Shown here piece after piece: positions 16,617 through 27,533 of a DNA stretch of 64,000 bases. Positions within the stretch are counted from its first letter, which is position 1; every line of letters begins with the position of its first letter. The notes beneath the pieces were generated by a model. It was not told the DNA's origin and did not search any database. It saw only the letters and a program-made list of their open reading frames with translations. Made by a program: the position numbers and the translations under genes. The DNA comes from Methylocella tundrae (lineage in GTDB: Bacteria > Pseudomonadota > Alphaproteobacteria > Rhizobiales > Beijerinckiaceae): assembly GCF_038024855.1 (NCBI RefSeq), contig NZ_CP139088.1:186001-250000 (forward strand). The letters run 5' to 3'.

Positions 16617-18165
16617 GGAGGCGAAGGCGAGCGCCGGGGACTGGCTCGCCGTTGCCGGCGCCATTCTGGGGGCCTTCACCGCCATTCTCGACATCCAGAT
16701 CACCAATTCGTCGCTGGCCGACATCGAAGGCGCGATCGGCGCGTCGGCGGAGCAAGGGAGCTGGATTTCGACCGCATATCTGATGGCCGAGATCATCGTG
16801 ATTCCGCTCACGGGCTGGCTTGGGTCGATCTTTGGCCTTCGCCGCTACCTTTCGGTCAACACGAGCCTTTTTGTCGTCTTTTCGATTGCTTGCGCCTTGT
16901 CGACGTCGTTGCCGCAACTGATTATTTTCCGCGCCGCGCAGGGGTTTACGGGCGGCGTCCTCATCCCGACGGCCATCACCATCGTCCGGACGCGGCTGCC
17001 GAAGTCGCAACAAGGGGTCGGCATCACTTTCTTCGGACTGACGGCGACCCTTGCTCCAGCCCTCGGCCCGACGGTTGGCGGTTGGCTGACCGATAGTTTT
17101 TCCTGGCACTATATTTTCTACCTGAACCTTATTCCGGGGCCGATCGCCGCCGTCATCCAGCTCACAGCTTTGCCAAAGCAAGCCGCCCGGTGGGCCGAAC
17201 TGCCAAAGGGCGACTGGTTCGGCATCGCCGCGATGGCGATCGGACTCTCGAGCCTCACTTTCGTGCTCGAGGAAGGCCAGCGCAAGGAATGGTTCGAATC
17301 GGATATGATCATCCGATTGTCGATCGCGGCGGGCGCCGGCGTCCTGCTTTTCATTCTGCGCGAGCTGACGGCGGCGAGGCCTTTCATCAACCTGCGCGTG
17401 CTCGGCAACAGGACGGTCGGCGCCTCCAGCGCCTTAATGGCTGTGCTTGGCGCCGTCTCGCTGGGCTCGACCTATGTCATTCCGCTCTACTGCGCACAAA
17501 TTCAAGGCTATAACGCCGAGCAGATCGGCTACGTCGTGATGTGGAGCGGACTGCCGCAGCTGGTTTTGTTTCCGGCCATGCCGTTCCTCATGAAGCGGGT
17601 CGATCCGCGCATTCTCGTCGTCGTCGGCACGCTGCTTTTTGCGTCGAGCTGCTTCATCAATGTGAACCTGACCCATGACGTCGGCATGGACCAGTTGATC
17701 CTGCCGCAGCTTTTGCGCGCCGCCGGCCAGCCGCTGTTTTCAATCCCGCTGTCGCAGCTTTCGACCGCCAATCTTCCTCCAAGGGAGACGGCGGACGCGT
17801 CGGCCTTATCAAACATGATGCGCAATCTTGGCGGATCAGTCGGCATCGCCCTGCTTTCGACGATCATCGAGCGGCGCGAACATTTCCACTTCTCGATTCT
17901 TGCCGAAGGGATGACGCAGAACGCCGTGCGGACCCAGGAGCGGATCGCCATGCTGATGGCCGGAGCGCGGGGCGTCATCGCCGATCCCATCATCGCCAGG
18001 GCGCAGGCGCTGGCGTCGATCGCGACGCAGGTTCGCCGGGAGGCTTACGTAACGGCCTATTCCGACGCTTTCTGGGTCGTCGGCGTCGGGCTCATAGTCA
18101 GCCTCGCGGCGATCACGCTGTTACGCAGGCCGCCGCGATCAAAGGCGCCGGTCGAGGCTCATTAA
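16603..18165 (+). CDS. DHA2-family multidrug MFS transporter (EmrB/QacA type)
   Basis: Inner-membrane drug/proton antiporter with about 14 transmembrane segments, 520 residues. Motif-like sequences include LDIQITNSSLADIEGAIG near residue 30, seen in EmrB-type proteins, and GWLGSIFGLRRYL near 70 (motif A). A GPTVGGWLTDSFSWHYIF-like motif C region lies near 150. It works with the adaptor just upstream as an EmrAB-type two-membrane pump. It is convergent with the ThrE-like gene, with only 3 bp between the stop codons. Confidence 0.92.
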   Translation: MSGSEEAKASAGDWLAVAGAILGAFTAILDIQITNSSLADIEGAIGASAEQGSWISTAYLMAEIIVIPLTGWLGSIFGLRRYLSVNTSLFVVFSIACALSTSLPQLIIFRAAQGFTGGVLIPTAITIVRTRLPKSQQGVGITFFGLTATLAPALGPTVGGWLTDSFSWHYIFYLNLIPGPIAAVIQLTALPKQAARWAELPKGDWFGIAAMAIGLSSLTFVLEEGQRKEWFESDMIIRLSIAAGAGVLLFILRELTAARPFINLRVLGNRTVGASSALMAVLGAVSLGSTYVIPLYCAQIQGYNAEQIGYVVMWSGLPQLVLFPAMPFLMKRVDPRILVVVGTLLFASSCFINVNLTHDVGMDQLILPQLLRAAGQPLFSIPLSQLSTANLPPRETADASALSNMMRNLGGSVGIALLSTIIERREHFHFSILAEGMTQNAVRTQERIAMLMAGARGVIADPIIARAQALASIATQVRREAYVTAYSDAFWVVGVGLIVSLAAITLLRRPPRSKAPVEAH

Positions 18166-18168
18166 GAG

Positions 18169-19506
18169 CTACGCGGCGTCTTTGCGAAGGCGGGGCGATT
18201 TGGGCTTCACGAAAGCGGCCACAAAATATTGGATGCACAATTTTGGAATGATGAGGCCAAAACCCATTGCGATAATGATGAGGAAAGCCGTCGCGCCGTC
18301 GGTGAGGGCGGCCGCCAGCAGGTGGGGCGGCGCGTCAGGGCCAAGGCTCATCAGATCGACCAGCCCGCCGGCCATTCGGAACAGAAAGACGCCGGGTATG
18401 AGGGACACGACCGAGGCGAAAGCGACCGCCGCGAACGGCAATCGGAGCCGATCCGCGATCGGCGTCATAATGGTTCCGACGATCAGGCAGGCGGCGAACG
18501 CTCCCGCCTCGGCGCTGGCGCCCGCTATCGCAAGCATCGCCCAGCGAGAAGCATGCGCCAGCATTCCGACCAAAATTGGTATCGGCAGCATTCGCCACGG
18601 CATGGAGAAAAAAGCGCCATAGGCCGCGACGGCGACGCCCGCGGCGATTATGTCATAGCCGAGCGGAACCGCACGCGAGGCGCCCGAGACGGGCAGGCTC
18701 GTTCCGCCGAGCGCAAGCCCGACAAGAAGCCCCGCGCAAATCATCAAAATGATGAGGCTGGCAAAGCCGATGCGGGCGCCGCCGAGCGCGATGCGCGCCC
18801 TGGCGAGATCGAGCATGCCATTGAGGAGATGGGGCCCGGGAACAAGCACCATACAGGGGCAAACGGCGATGAGCCGAAGCGTGGAGCTGAGATCGAGCCG
18901 CACGACGATCGCGCCGACGACGCCGGCGAGCAGGGCGGCGCAGAAAGGCGGCGCAAACGGGTTGCGGCTCGCCAGCGTCAGGCCGCGCCGCAACAAGGCT
19001 CCCGCGCCGGCGCTGAGCGCGATCAGGATGAGGCTTAAGAAATGAGTCGCGCCAAAAATCACCCCGAGCGCCGCCGCTCCCGCGCCCGCCAGCAAGGTGA
19101 AGCGCCATAGCGAAACGGGCGGCAGGCACGCGATCGTCTCTATTCCCGGTCGCATCGCCGCCGCGCTTGCGCGGCCTTCACAAACCGCGTCGATCAAGTT
19201 CGTGGTCGCGGCGACCTTGTTCATGTCGACGCCGAGTGGCGCGGCCTCGATCATGTCGATAAAGGCGCCGGCGTCGTCCTCGATGCGCAAGGTCAATTCG
19301 CCCCAATGCACAAAGACGGTCGCGCGATAGCCGAATGCTTGCGCAAGGCGCGTCGCGCCCGCGATCGTGTGTTCCGTTGTCTGACCATTGACGAACAGGA
19401 GCCTGGCGCAAGCCAACACTATATCCATAGCCTCCCGCTGTGGCGGGTCTACGCGCTTTGGCGGCGGCGAGACCGCGGGCAGAAGCTGGCCAGAACGATC
19501 GGACAT
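18169..19506 (-). CDS. Threonine/serine exporter family (ThrE-like) protein
   Basis: Membrane protein of 445 residues joining both halves of the ThrE family. An N-terminal DUF1212-like region to about residue 270 contains a soluble segment and five hydrophobic helices. A C-terminal ThrE_2-like region has four or five more helices. The family exports threonine, serine and small peptides (known from Corynebacterium ThrE). It is followed tail-to-tail by the EmrB-like gene. The upstream gene is fumC on the same strand, 40 bp away, so co-transcription is possible. Confidence 0.82.
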   Translation of the reverse strand: MSDRSGQLLPAVSPPPKRVDPPQREAMDIVLACARLLFVNGQTTEHTIAGATRLAQAFGYRATVFVHWGELTLRIEDDAGAFIDMIEAAPLGVDMNKVAATTNLIDAVCEGRASAAAMRPGIETIACLPPVSLWRFTLLAGAGAAALGVIFGATHFLSLILIALSAGAGALLRRGLTLASRNPFAPPFCAALLAGVVGAIVVRLDLSSTLRLIAVCPCMVLVPGPHLLNGMLDLARARIALGGARIGFASLIILMICAGLLVGLALGGTSLPVSGASRAVPLGYDIIAAGVAVAAYGAFFSMPWRMLPIPILVGMLAHASRWAMLAIAGASAEAGAFAACLIVGTIMTPIADRLRLPFAAVAFASVVSLIPGVFLFRMAGGLVDLMSLGPDAPPHLLAAALTDGATAFLIIIAMGFGLIIPKLCIQYFVAAFVKPKSPRLRKDAA

Positions 19507-19546
19507 TCCTTAGCCGTCCCCCGACCCTTCTGCGCGAGCCGACCAT

Positions 19547-20950
19547 TTACTCAGTGGCGACATAAGGCTTCACCATCTTGGCGGGATCGACGATGCGGTC
19601 GAACTCCTGTTCGGTGACCAACTCAAGTTTCAGCGCCGCTTCCCTGAGGGTCAAATCGTGATCCATGGCGTAATGCGCGATCATTGAGGCCTTGTCGTAG
19701 CCGATCACCGGCGCGAGCGCGGTGACGAGCATCAGCGAACGATCGACATAACCCTTGATCTGCTTGAGGTTCGGCTTCGTCCCCTCGACGAGGAATTTGC
19801 GGAAGTTCACACATCCGTCCGTCATGATCGTGATCGAATGCATGATGTTGTGGATCATCAGCGGCTTATAGACGTTCATCTCGAGGTAGCCGCCGGCGCC
19901 CCCGAAGCCGACGGCCACGTCGTTTGCCATGACCTGCACGGCGATCATGGTCAGCGCCTCCGCCTGCGTCGGATTGACCTTGCCCGGCATGATCGAAGAG
20001 CCAGGCTCATTTTCCGGAATGACCAGCTCGGCGAAGCCGGCGCGCGGGCCGCAAGACATCAGCCGAATGTCGTTCGCGATTTTGTAGAGCGAGACGGCGA
20101 GCGTGCGGAACGTGCCGGAGAGCTGCACAAGGGCGTCATGTGCGCCCTGCACGGCAAATTTGTTCGGCGCGGTGACGAAGGGCAGGCCCGTCAGCTTTGC
20201 GATTTCGGCCGCCGCGGCTTCCGCGAATCCGGGCGCGGCATTTATTCCCGTGCCGACCGCCGTGCCGCCGAGCGCGAGACGGTAGACGCCCTTCAGCGCG
20301 TCGTCGATGCGTTCGAGATCGTCCTCCAGCATGGCTGCGTAGCCGGACCATTCCTGGCCCAACGTGATCGGCGTCGCATCCTGCATATGGGTGCGGCCGA
20401 TCTTGACGATATCGGCCCATTCGGCGGCCTTTGACGCGATCGCGTCGCGCAGCTCTTTCACCGCCGGGATCAGCCGGTGCGCGACATTCACCGCGGCGGC
20501 GATATACATCGCCGACGGAAATGTGTCGTTCGACGATTGCGACATGTTGACGTGATCATTCGGATGAACCGGCGTCTTGCTGCCGAGCGGCGTTCCCGCG
20601 AGCTGGGAGCAGCGATTTGCGATCACCTCGTTCACATTCATGTTGAACTGGGTGCCGCTGCCGGTCATCCAGACATGCAGCGGGAACATCTCCTGATGCT
20701 GACCGGCGAGGATCTCGTCGCAGACCTTGATGATCAACCCGTGTTTTTGCTCATCGAGCCGGCCGCCGGCCTTGTTTGCGATGACCGCCGCCTTCTTCAA
20801 AATGGCGAAAGCCGTGATCATCTCGCGCGGCATCAGATCCTTGCCGATGCTGAAATGCTCGAGAGACCGCTGCGTCTGCGCGCCCCAGAGCTTGTCGGCC
20901 GGCACCAGGACCTCTCCGAGACTGTCGGTTTCCGTGCGAAGATCGTTCAT
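19547..20950 (-). CDS. fumC: Fumarate hydratase class II
   Basis: TCA-cycle enzyme interconverting fumarate and malate, 467 residues, usual for class II. Family motifs are present: [18 protein letters not shown] near residue 97 (fumarase rather than aspartase form), [14 protein letters not shown] near 129, and the signature [13 protein letters not shown] near 318. It is iron-independent and cytoplasmic (family knowledge). It lies 120 bp downstream of an NAD malic enzyme on the same strand, so fumarate to malate to pyruvate may be co-expressed. Confidence 0.95.
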   Translation of the reverse strand: MNDLRTETDSLGEVLVPADKLWGAQTQRSLEHFSIGKDLMPREMITAFAILKKAAVIANKAGGRLDEQKHGLIIKVCDEILAGQHQEMFPLHVWMTGSGTQFNMNVNEVIANRCSQLAGTPLGSKTPVHPNDHVNMSQSSNDTFPSAMYIAAAVNVAHRLIPAVKELRDAIASKAAEWADIVKIGRTHMQDATPITLGQEWSGYAAMLEDDLERIDDALKGVYRLALGGTAVGTGINAAPGFAEAAAAEIAKLTGLPFVTAPNKFAVQGAHDALVQLSGTFRTLAVSLYKIANDIRLMSCGPRAGFAELVIPENEPGSSIMPGKVNPTQAEALTMIAVQVMANDVAVGFGGAGGYLEMNVYKPLMIHNIMHSITIMTDGCVNFRKFLVEGTKPNLKQIKGYVDRSLMLVTALAPVIGYDKASMIAHYAMDHDLTLREAALKLELVTEQEFDRIVDPAKMVKPYVATE

Positions 20951-21071
20951 TGTATGTTTCCCGAACTTGTGCGGATGTGTGATTGGAGCCGCTGAGAGCG
21001 CCGCGGCGAGGGTTTTGCCGGGACGCTCGGCCGCACGGCAAGGGCGGCCGGGCGATCAATATCGGAACGGC

Positions 21072-22769
21072 TCAACCACGCTTGAGGTAGGGCCGGTACT
21101 GAGGCTCCCAGACGTAAGCCTTGATGCGCCCCGACAAGGCGGCTTCGTCGCACCGATCGGCGACGCCGTCGGCCTGAGCCTGACGCGCGACGGCGTTCGC
21201 GACAGCGAGCGACACCGCGCGCAGCCGATCGACGGTAGGCAGCAGCCGTCCGTTCTTGTCGTCTATCGTCGGCGACATTTTGGCGAGGGCCTTGCCCGCG
21301 GCCATGAACATCGCATCGGTCACTCTTCGCGCCCCGGAAGCGAGGACGCCGAGCCCGACGCCCGGAAAGATGTACGAATTGTTTGTCTGGTCAATCGGGA
21401 TCGTCCTGCCCTTCCATTCGACGGGCGCGAAGGGACTGCCGGAGCCGATCAGCGCGCGTCCATCAGTCCAGGCGATGAGCTGTTCCGGCGTCGCCTCGCT
21501 GCGCGAGGTCGGATTGGACAGCGGGAAGATGACAGGCCTTTCCACATGCTGCGCCATCGCGCGAACGACAGCCTCGGCAAAGGCGCCGGCCTGGCCCGAA
21601 ACGCCGATCAGCGCGGTTGGCTTGGCGTTTGACGCGACGTCGAGGAGACTGATCTCGTTTGGCGTCTGCCGGGACCACCCGGCGACCGCCTCCCGTTTCT
21701 GCACGAAGGGCGTCTGGGCCGGAGTGATCCCCTGCATGCCCTCGATGAGGAGACCGTTGCGGTCGACCATGAAGAAGCGGCTGCGCGCCTCCGTCTCGCT
21801 CGCGCCATCATCGATCATCGCTTGCAAAATGAGAGACGCGATGCCGCAGCCGGCCGAGCCGGCGCCGAGAAAAGCAATGCGCTGCTCTGTCAGTTTCACG
21901 CCAGTCACGTTGATCGCGGCCAGAAGGGTTCCGGCGGCGACGGCGGCGGTGCCCTGGATGTCGTCGTTGAAGGTGCAGAGCCGGTCGCGGTAGCGCAGGA
22001 GCAGGCGGCTGGCGCTGGATCCCGCGAAATCCTCCCATTGGAGAAGAACGTCCGGCCAGCGATCGGCGACGGCTTCGACGAAAGCTTCGACGAAATCGTC
22101 GTACTCCGCGCCGGTCACGCGCTCATGCCGCCAGCCCACATAGAGCGGATCGGCGAGGCGCTCCTTGTTGTTGGTCCCGACGTCGAGCAGGATCGGCAGC
22201 GTCATGTCGGGGTGAATGCCGGCGCAGCCCGTATAGAGCGACAGCTTGCCGATCGGTATGCCCATGCCGCCGGCGCCCTGGTCTCCGAGGCCGAGGATGC
22301 GCTCGCCATCGCTTACCACGATGACGCGAACATGATCGAAGCGTGGATTTGAAAGGATCTCACGAATGCGATGCTTGTTCGCATAGCTCAAAAACACGCC
22401 GCGCGGCTTGCGCCAGATCTCGCTGAAGCGCTGGCATCCCTCGCCCACGGTTGGCGTGTAGACCAGCGGCAGCATCTCCTCAAGGTTGCGCACCAGCAGA
22501 GCATAGAACAGCGTCTCATTGGTATCCTGCAAATCGCGCAGAAAAGCGTAACGCTCGAAATCCGTTTCAAAAGCGTGCAAGACCTTAAGGCGGCGCGCCA
22601 CTTGCTCGTCCAGCGCGCCAACGTGAGGCGGCAGCAGCCCATGCAGATGGAAGACGCCGCGCTCCGCCTCCGTGAAGGCGGTTCCCTTGTTCAGCATAGG
22701 CGTATTGATGAGGTTGAAGTCGGTCAGATCGGTTTCTATTGGACTGTTGAAGTCAGGTCCGGTCGCCAT
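21072..22769 (-). CDS. maeA: NAD-dependent malic enzyme
   Basis: Oxidative decarboxylation of malate to pyruvate with NAD. It is 565 residues from the chosen start, the same length as E. coli MaeA. Key segments are LGLGDQGAGGMGIPIGKL near 165, FNDDIQGTAAV near 265 with the metal-binding acids, and Rossmann GAGSAGCGIA near 300. The ATG at 22769 is preceded by AAGGAGGAG at ideal spacing, so an upstream in-frame start is rejected. Its neighbour fumC follows on the same strand. A poxB-type gene is divergent, making a pyruvate-centred locus. Confidence 0.93.
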   Translation of the reverse strand: MATGPDFNSPIETDLTDFNLINTPMLNKGTAFTEAERGVFHLHGLLPPHVGALDEQVARRLKVLHAFETDFERYAFLRDLQDTNETLFYALLVRNLEEMLPLVYTPTVGEGCQRFSEIWRKPRGVFLSYANKHRIREILSNPRFDHVRVIVVSDGERILGLGDQGAGGMGIPIGKLSLYTGCAGIHPDMTLPILLDVGTNNKERLADPLYVGWRHERVTGAEYDDFVEAFVEAVADRWPDVLLQWEDFAGSSASRLLLRYRDRLCTFNDDIQGTAAVAAGTLLAAINVTGVKLTEQRIAFLGAGSAGCGIASLILQAMIDDGASETEARSRFFMVDRNGLLIEGMQGITPAQTPFVQKREAVAGWSRQTPNEISLLDVASNAKPTALIGVSGQAGAFAEAVVRAMAQHVERPVIFPLSNPTSRSEATPEQLIAWTDGRALIGSGSPFAPVEWKGRTIPIDQTNNSYIFPGVGLGVLASGARRVTDAMFMAAGKALAKMSPTIDDKNGRLLPTVDRLRAVSLAVANAVARQAQADGVADRCDEAALSGRIKAYVWEPQYRPYLKRG

Positions 22770-23165
22770 ATGTCTCCTCCTTGTATTACGCTCGCTAAAG
22801 GTCCCGACAATCAACTCGGGCGTCTTGGATCGCGGCGCGGATCCTTCGGGCGGCCGCCGCGTTTTTCGAATCTCACGAATTTCCGCAATCAGGCCCTTAT
22901 TCTCGGGAGGATGAAGGGTGGCTTAAACAAATGCGAGAATTTGAGTTGATGGCCCACATTGCCGCTGACAAGGTTATACGAGGCGTCCGCGTTTGCAACT
23001 TGACCGTTATCAGCATTCGTGGACAAAAGCAGGGGCAGCGGTCACGCTTTCAAGGACAAGCCTCGATCCAGTAACAGGTGATAGCTCGACGACTTACCCT
23101 CTCGCGGAAGCGACGGCGCCCCGGTCTCACTCTCCGCGTTGATGCAAGCTTTAAGGGATGGGATC
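22770..23165. other. Divergent maeA-poxB intergenic region
   Basis: No gene is visible here. At 23000-23013 the sequence TTGAC-CGTT-ATCAG resembles an FNR/FixK box, with one deviation in the second half-site. It lies about 150 bp upstream of the poxB-type start. Promoters for both genes must lie here, but none can be placed with confidence. Confidence 0.3.
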
Positions 23166-24899
23166 ATGAAGACTGTAGCGGATCAATTCGCTGAAACGCT
23201 GGCCGCCGCCGGCGTGAAGCGCATTTACGGCATCGTCGGCGACAGCCTGAATGGCCTGACTGATTCCATGCGCCGCCAGGGCAAGATCGAGTGGATTCAT
23301 GTGCGCCACGAGGAGGTTGGAGCCTTCGCGGCTGGCGCGGAAGCGCATCTGACCGGCGAGCTCGCCGTATGCGCCGGCAGCTGCGGACCCGGCAATCTGC
23401 ATCTCATCAACGGTCTGTTCGATTGCCATCGCTCACGCGTGCCCGTGCTGGCTATCGCGGCGCAGATCCCCTCCGCTGAAATCGGCTCGGGTTATTTTCA
23501 GGAGACTCATCCGCAGGATCTGTTCCGCGAATGCAGCGATTATTGCGAACTGGTTTCCGGCGCCAACCAGATGCCGCGCGTGCTCGAAATCGCCATTCGC
23601 ACGGCTGTCGCCAAGCGCGGCGTTTCAGTCGTGGTGATGCCTGGCGACGTCGCGCTGCAGGCCGCGTCGGACGCGCCGACGGCAAAGCCAGCGGGCCTGC
23701 TCGCGCCCCGGCCTGTGGTGAGGCCGGGGCCGGCGGAGCTGCAGCAGCTGGCGGACTTGCTGAACGGCGCCGAGCGGATCACTTTGTTATGCGGCTCCGG
23801 CTGTCAGGGCGCGCATGATCAACTGTTGTCGCTCGGCGAGCGGCTTAAGTCGCCGATGGTCCATGCGCTCAAAGGCAAGGAACACGTCGAATGGGATAAT
23901 CCTTATGACGTTGGCATGACGGGCCTCATCGGCTTTTCGTCCGGCTATTACGCCATGAATGATTGCGACGTTCTTCTGATGCTCGGGACCGATTTTCCCT
24001 ATCGCCAATTTTATCCGAAGGCCGATGCGGCGCGCATCGCGCAAATCGACATCAGGCCGGAACAGATCGGCCGCCGGGCTTCGGTCGATCTCGGCCTCGT
24101 CGGCGACGTCGGAGCGACGCTCGAAGCCTTGTTGCCGCTGCTTAAGGAAAAGACCGACCGCAAGCGTCTCGATCAGGCGCAGGAGCATTATCGCAAGGCG
24201 CGCCAGGGCCTTGACGATCAGGCGCGCGGAACCCGCGGCAAAGGACTGATCCATCCGCAGCAGGTCGCCCGCGCCCTCAGCGACCTCGCGTCGGATGACG
24301 CGATCTTCACCTGCGACGTCGGTCTGCCGACCGTTTGGGCCGCTCGCTATCTCGCGATGAATGGCAAGCGTCGGCTCATCGGGTCGTTCTGGCACGGCTC
24401 GATGGCGAATGCGATGGCGCAGGCCATCGGCGCGCAATCCGCCTTCCCGAAACGTCAGGTGATCTCGCTCTCGGGCGACGGCGGTTTCACCATGTTGATG
24501 GGCGATTTTCTCAGCCTCGCGCAGCTTGGCCTGCCGGTGAAAGTCGTTGTGTTCAACAATGGCTCGCTGGGCTTTATCGAACTCGAGCAAAAGTCGAGCG
24601 GCTTCGTGGACACCGGGACCGAGCTGAAGAACCCGAATTTCGCGGCTATGGCGGAAGCGGTCGGCATACGCGGAATAAGGCTTGAGGATCCCGCAAGCGT
24701 CGAAGCCGGCGTCGCCGAGGCGCTCTCTCATGAAGGTCCAGTGCTCATCGACGCCGTGGTGAACCGGATGGAGCTCGCCATGCCGCCGAAAGTGACGGCC
24801 GAGATGGCCAAGGGCTTCACGCTTTACATGGTGAAGGCGGTGATGAACGGGCGCGCCGACGAAGTGCTCGATCTCGCGCGCACGAACCTTTGGCGCTAA
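23166..24899 (+). CDS. poxB: Pyruvate dehydrogenase (quinone)/pyruvate oxidase, ThDP-dependent
   Basis: Thiamine-diphosphate flavoenzyme that decarboxylates pyruvate to acetate and passes electrons to quinone. It is 577 residues, near the 572 of E. coli PoxB. The N-terminal ThDP pyrimidine domain has [11 protein letters not shown] and the catalytic Glu in [10 protein letters not shown]. The middle domain fits FAD binding. The C-terminal diphosphate domain has [13 protein letters not shown] and FNNGSLGF. The ATG at 23166 has AAGGGA eight bases upstream. Acetolactate synthase is an alternative in the same superfamily, but the PoxB pattern is closer. Confidence 0.85.
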   Translation: MKTVADQFAETLAAAGVKRIYGIVGDSLNGLTDSMRRQGKIEWIHVRHEEVGAFAAGAEAHLTGELAVCAGSCGPGNLHLINGLFDCHRSRVPVLAIAAQIPSAEIGSGYFQETHPQDLFRECSDYCELVSGANQMPRVLEIAIRTAVAKRGVSVVVMPGDVALQAASDAPTAKPAGLLAPRPVVRPGPAELQQLADLLNGAERITLLCGSGCQGAHDQLLSLGERLKSPMVHALKGKEHVEWDNPYDVGMTGLIGFSSGYYAMNDCDVLLMLGTDFPYRQFYPKADAARIAQIDIRPEQIGRRASVDLGLVGDVGATLEALLPLLKEKTDRKRLDQAQEHYRKARQGLDDQARGTRGKGLIHPQQVARALSDLASDDAIFTCDVGLPTVWAARYLAMNGKRRLIGSFWHGSMANAMAQAIGAQSAFPKRQVISLSGDGGFTMLMGDFLSLAQLGLPVKVVVFNNGSLGFIELEQKSSGFVDTGTELKNPNFAAMAEAVGIRGIRLEDPASVEAGVAEALSHEGPVLIDAVVNRMELAMPPKVTAEMAKGFTLYMVKAVMNGRADEVLDLARTNLWR

Positions 24900-25100
24900 A
24901 GCACGATGCCGGAAAGCCTCAGACTGTTCTAACAACGGCTTGAGAGGACGTGACTCCAGTTGAGCGCATTCTCCCGCTGCGGCGGCGCTCTTCTGCTGCG
25001 GCGCTTGCGCGTTGCTCCGGCGAAAGTGTTTTGCCAACCGGCGGCGCGCATGTGATCAAGGCGCTCTTTGACCTGAGCCTTGCCGTCAGGAGTATTGACG

Positions 25101-26081
25101 ATGGACTATGTAAAGCTCGGCTCGACCGGACTTGAGGTTTCGCGGCTTTGCCTCGGCTGCATGACCTTTGGCGAGCCTGATCGGGGCCCCCACAGCTGGA
25201 CGCTCGACGAAGAAAAAAGCCGGCCGATCATCAAGCAGGCGATCGAACTCGGCGTCAATTTTCTGGATACGGCCAATGCCTACTCGGACGGATCCTCCGA
25301 GGAGATCGTGGGCCGCGCGATCAAGGATTTCGCGCGCCGGGACGAGATCGTTCTCGCCACGAAGGTGTATGTTCGCATGCGTCCTGGGCCGAACGGCGGC
25401 GGCCTTTCGCGAAAAGCCATCTTCACCGAGATTGACGCCAGCCTGAAGCGGCTCGGCACGGACTATGTCGATCTTTATCAGATCCATCGCTGGGACTATG
25501 GGACGCCGATCGAAGAAACGCTCGAGGCGCTTCACGACGTCGTGAAAAGCGGAAAGGCGCTCTATATCGGCGCCTCATCAATGTATGCGTGGCAATTCTC
25601 CAAGGCGCTCTATACGGCGCGGCTCAATGGCTGGACCGAATTCGTCAGCATGCAAAATCACGTGAGCCTTCTCTATCGCGAGGAGGAGCGCGAGATGTTG
25701 CCTCTTTGCGCCGATGAGAATGTTGCCGTGTTGCCCTGGTCTCCGCTCGCCCGCGGCCGCTTGACGCGAGCCTTTGACGAAACGAGCGAGCGCCAGCAGA
25801 CTGATGAGTTCGGCAAAATTCTCTACGCTCATATAACCGATTCCGATCGCCAGATTATCGAGTCGGTCGGCAAGATTGCGAAAGCGCGCGGCGTTCCCCG
25901 CGCGCAGGTGGCTCTGGCCTGGGTCGCGCAGAAAAACGCCGTTACGGCGCCGATCATCGGCGCCTCGAAACCGCATCATTTGAGCGACGCCATCGCGGCC
26001 TTTTCGCTCAATCTGACGCCGGAGGAAATCGCGGCGCTCGAAGCGCCCTACACGCCGCATGAAGTGGCTGGATTCGCATAG
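25101..26081 (+). CDS. Aldo/keto reductase
   Basis: NADPH-dependent oxidoreductase of the AKR superfamily (YajO/Tas-like branch), 326 residues forming a TIM barrel. It begins MDYVKLGSTGLEVSRLCLG. Catalytic residues are recognisable: D in NFLDTANAYSDG, K in VLATKVYVRM, and H in YQIHRWDYGTP. C-terminal AWVAQKNAVTAPIIGASKP fits cofactor binding. The start at 25101 is taken because AGGAG lies 7 bases upstream. The substrate is unknown. It is convergent with the nitronate monooxygenase gene. Confidence 0.88.
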   Translation: MDYVKLGSTGLEVSRLCLGCMTFGEPDRGPHSWTLDEEKSRPIIKQAIELGVNFLDTANAYSDGSSEEIVGRAIKDFARRDEIVLATKVYVRMRPGPNGGGLSRKAIFTEIDASLKRLGTDYVDLYQIHRWDYGTPIEETLEALHDVVKSGKALYIGASSMYAWQFSKALYTARLNGWTEFVSMQNHVSLLYREEEREMLPLCADENVAVLPWSPLARGRLTRAFDETSERQQTDEFGKILYAHITDSDRQIIESVGKIAKARGVPRAQVALAWVAQKNAVTAPIIGASKPHHLSDAIAAFSLNLTPEEIAALEAPYTPHEVAGFA

Positions 26082-26113
26082 CCCGAACGCCGCCGGCGGC
26101 CGAGCGGCAGGCG

Positions 26114-27190
26114 TTACCCTGCCGCTTCGTTCAACTCGGAGACGAGTTCGGCCATCAAAGCCGCCGCGGGCAGGGCGCGCGCGAGCGGTGCGCCTTGCCC
26201 CGCCCATTGCGCTCCATATCCCGGCTCGCCGGCCGCCTTCGCCGCGGCGTTCAGAGCCTTCCCGGCGTCATAGGCAATCGGATAGGCAGGGACCGCTCCT
26301 CGGTCGATTTGCTCCCCAAAAGCGGTGAAGCGGTTGGCGAGGCATCGCGCGGGACGTCCTGAGATTGCCTGCGTCATCACTGTATGATGCGCCGCCTCGC
26401 TCCGCAAAGCCACGCGGTAGAATTCGTCAGCCTGCGATTCCGGGCAGTCGATAAAGGCCGTGCCGAGCTGGGCCGCGCTGGCTCCAAGATGCAAGACCGC
26501 GGCGACGCCCGCGCCGTCCATGACGCCGCCGGCCGCGACGACTGGAATGTTGAGATTGCGCACGAGAAGGCGCGTCAGGGCCATGGTTCCGAGACGATCG
26601 TCCGGCGCGTCAGGGTCGAATACGCCGCGGTGGCCGCCAGCCTCATAGCCTTGCGCGACCACGGCGTCGATTCCGGCCTGCGCGACGGCGCGCGCCTCAG
26701 TGAGATTTGTCGCGCTGGCGAAGAGCAGGATTCCGGCCGCGCGGAGTGCGGCGATGCGTTGCGGCGAAGGCAGGCCGAAATGGAAGCTCACGACCTTGGG
26801 CTTTTCCTGTAAAAACAGAGCGAGCATGGCGTCGTCGTCGACGAAGCTTCGATAGATTTCGCTAAGGCGCGCTGGCGGTGCGGCGCCAAAGCGTTGGAAT
26901 TCAGGCGTCAGCCGTTTGAGCCAGGCCTCCTCGATTGCGGCGTTCGCGACCGCGGGCCTGTGGCAGAAGACGTTGACGTTGAAGCCTCGGTTTGTGGCCG
27001 CGCGGAGAGATGCAATCATGTCGCGGGCGCCATTGGCGTCGGTGGCGCCGACGCCAATCGACCCCAAGCCGCCGGCGTTGGATACGGCCGCCGCGAGAGC
27101 CGGCGTCGAGATTCCGGCCATGGGCGCCTGGATGATCGGATGCTCGACGCCAAGACGATCAAGAAACTGGCGGTCGTAAGCAAGGGTCAT
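26114..27190 (-). CDS. Nitronate monooxygenase (NPD-type FMN enzyme)
   Basis: FMN-dependent TIM-barrel enzyme oxidising alkyl nitronates, 358 residues. The start MTLAYDRQFLDRLGVEHPIIQAPMAG holds the family's FMN segment PIIQAPMAGIS. SNAGGLGSIG, the catalytic-type GYEAGGHRG near 185 and PVVAAGGVMDG near 227 follow, with AAQLGTAFI in the phosphate-binding loop. The start at 27190 has a CAGGAG site. It may detoxify propionate-3-nitronate-like compounds (family inference). Enoyl-ACP reductase FabK is a less likely alternative. Confidence 0.88.
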   Translation of the reverse strand: MTLAYDRQFLDRLGVEHPIIQAPMAGISTPALAAAVSNAGGLGSIGVGATDANGARDMIASLRAATNRGFNVNVFCHRPAVANAAIEEAWLKRLTPEFQRFGAAPPARLSEIYRSFVDDDAMLALFLQEKPKVVSFHFGLPSPQRIAALRAAGILLFASATNLTEARAVAQAGIDAVVAQGYEAGGHRGVFDPDAPDDRLGTMALTRLLVRNLNIPVVAAGGVMDGAGVAAVLHLGASAAQLGTAFIDCPESQADEFYRVALRSEAAHHTVMTQAISGRPARCLANRFTAFGEQIDRGAVPAYPIAYDAGKALNAAAKAAGEPGYGAQWAGQGAPLARALPAAALMAELVSELNEAAG

Positions 27191-27533
27191 GGAAAATCTC
27201 CTGCCGCTCGATGGAGCCTGGCCAATAGCGGGGCATCTCGTGAATTGCCAGAAAAGCACGCCGTCCCGTCAGATAGCGCCGCGTGCGCAATGTTGCATGA
27301 CGCCGGCCGGACTTCAAAGGCGTGTTGCAAGAATGCGGGCGGGTCGTGGCTCGAAATGCCGAGCTGACCCGCGCCGCAGGCGATGCCGATGGTCTGGTCC
27401 AACCCCCGCCGCTCAAGAATGCCGGGGGCGGCCGCTCCCCGCGTGGCTCCTCCCGATTTATGCGGTCGATCTGGAGGCTTCGCCGCGGCCTGTTTCTTGC
27501 GTGCCAGCGGGCAGACTTTGGAGATTTGTCCGA
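27191..27533. other. Divergent gap without a supported gene
   Basis: This 343-bp space between the divergent nitronate monooxygenase gene and the ArsC-like gene must hold both promoters. Open frames cross it, but none has a convincing start, ribosome site or recognisable product. No strong symmetric operator is seen. Confidence 0.5.
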
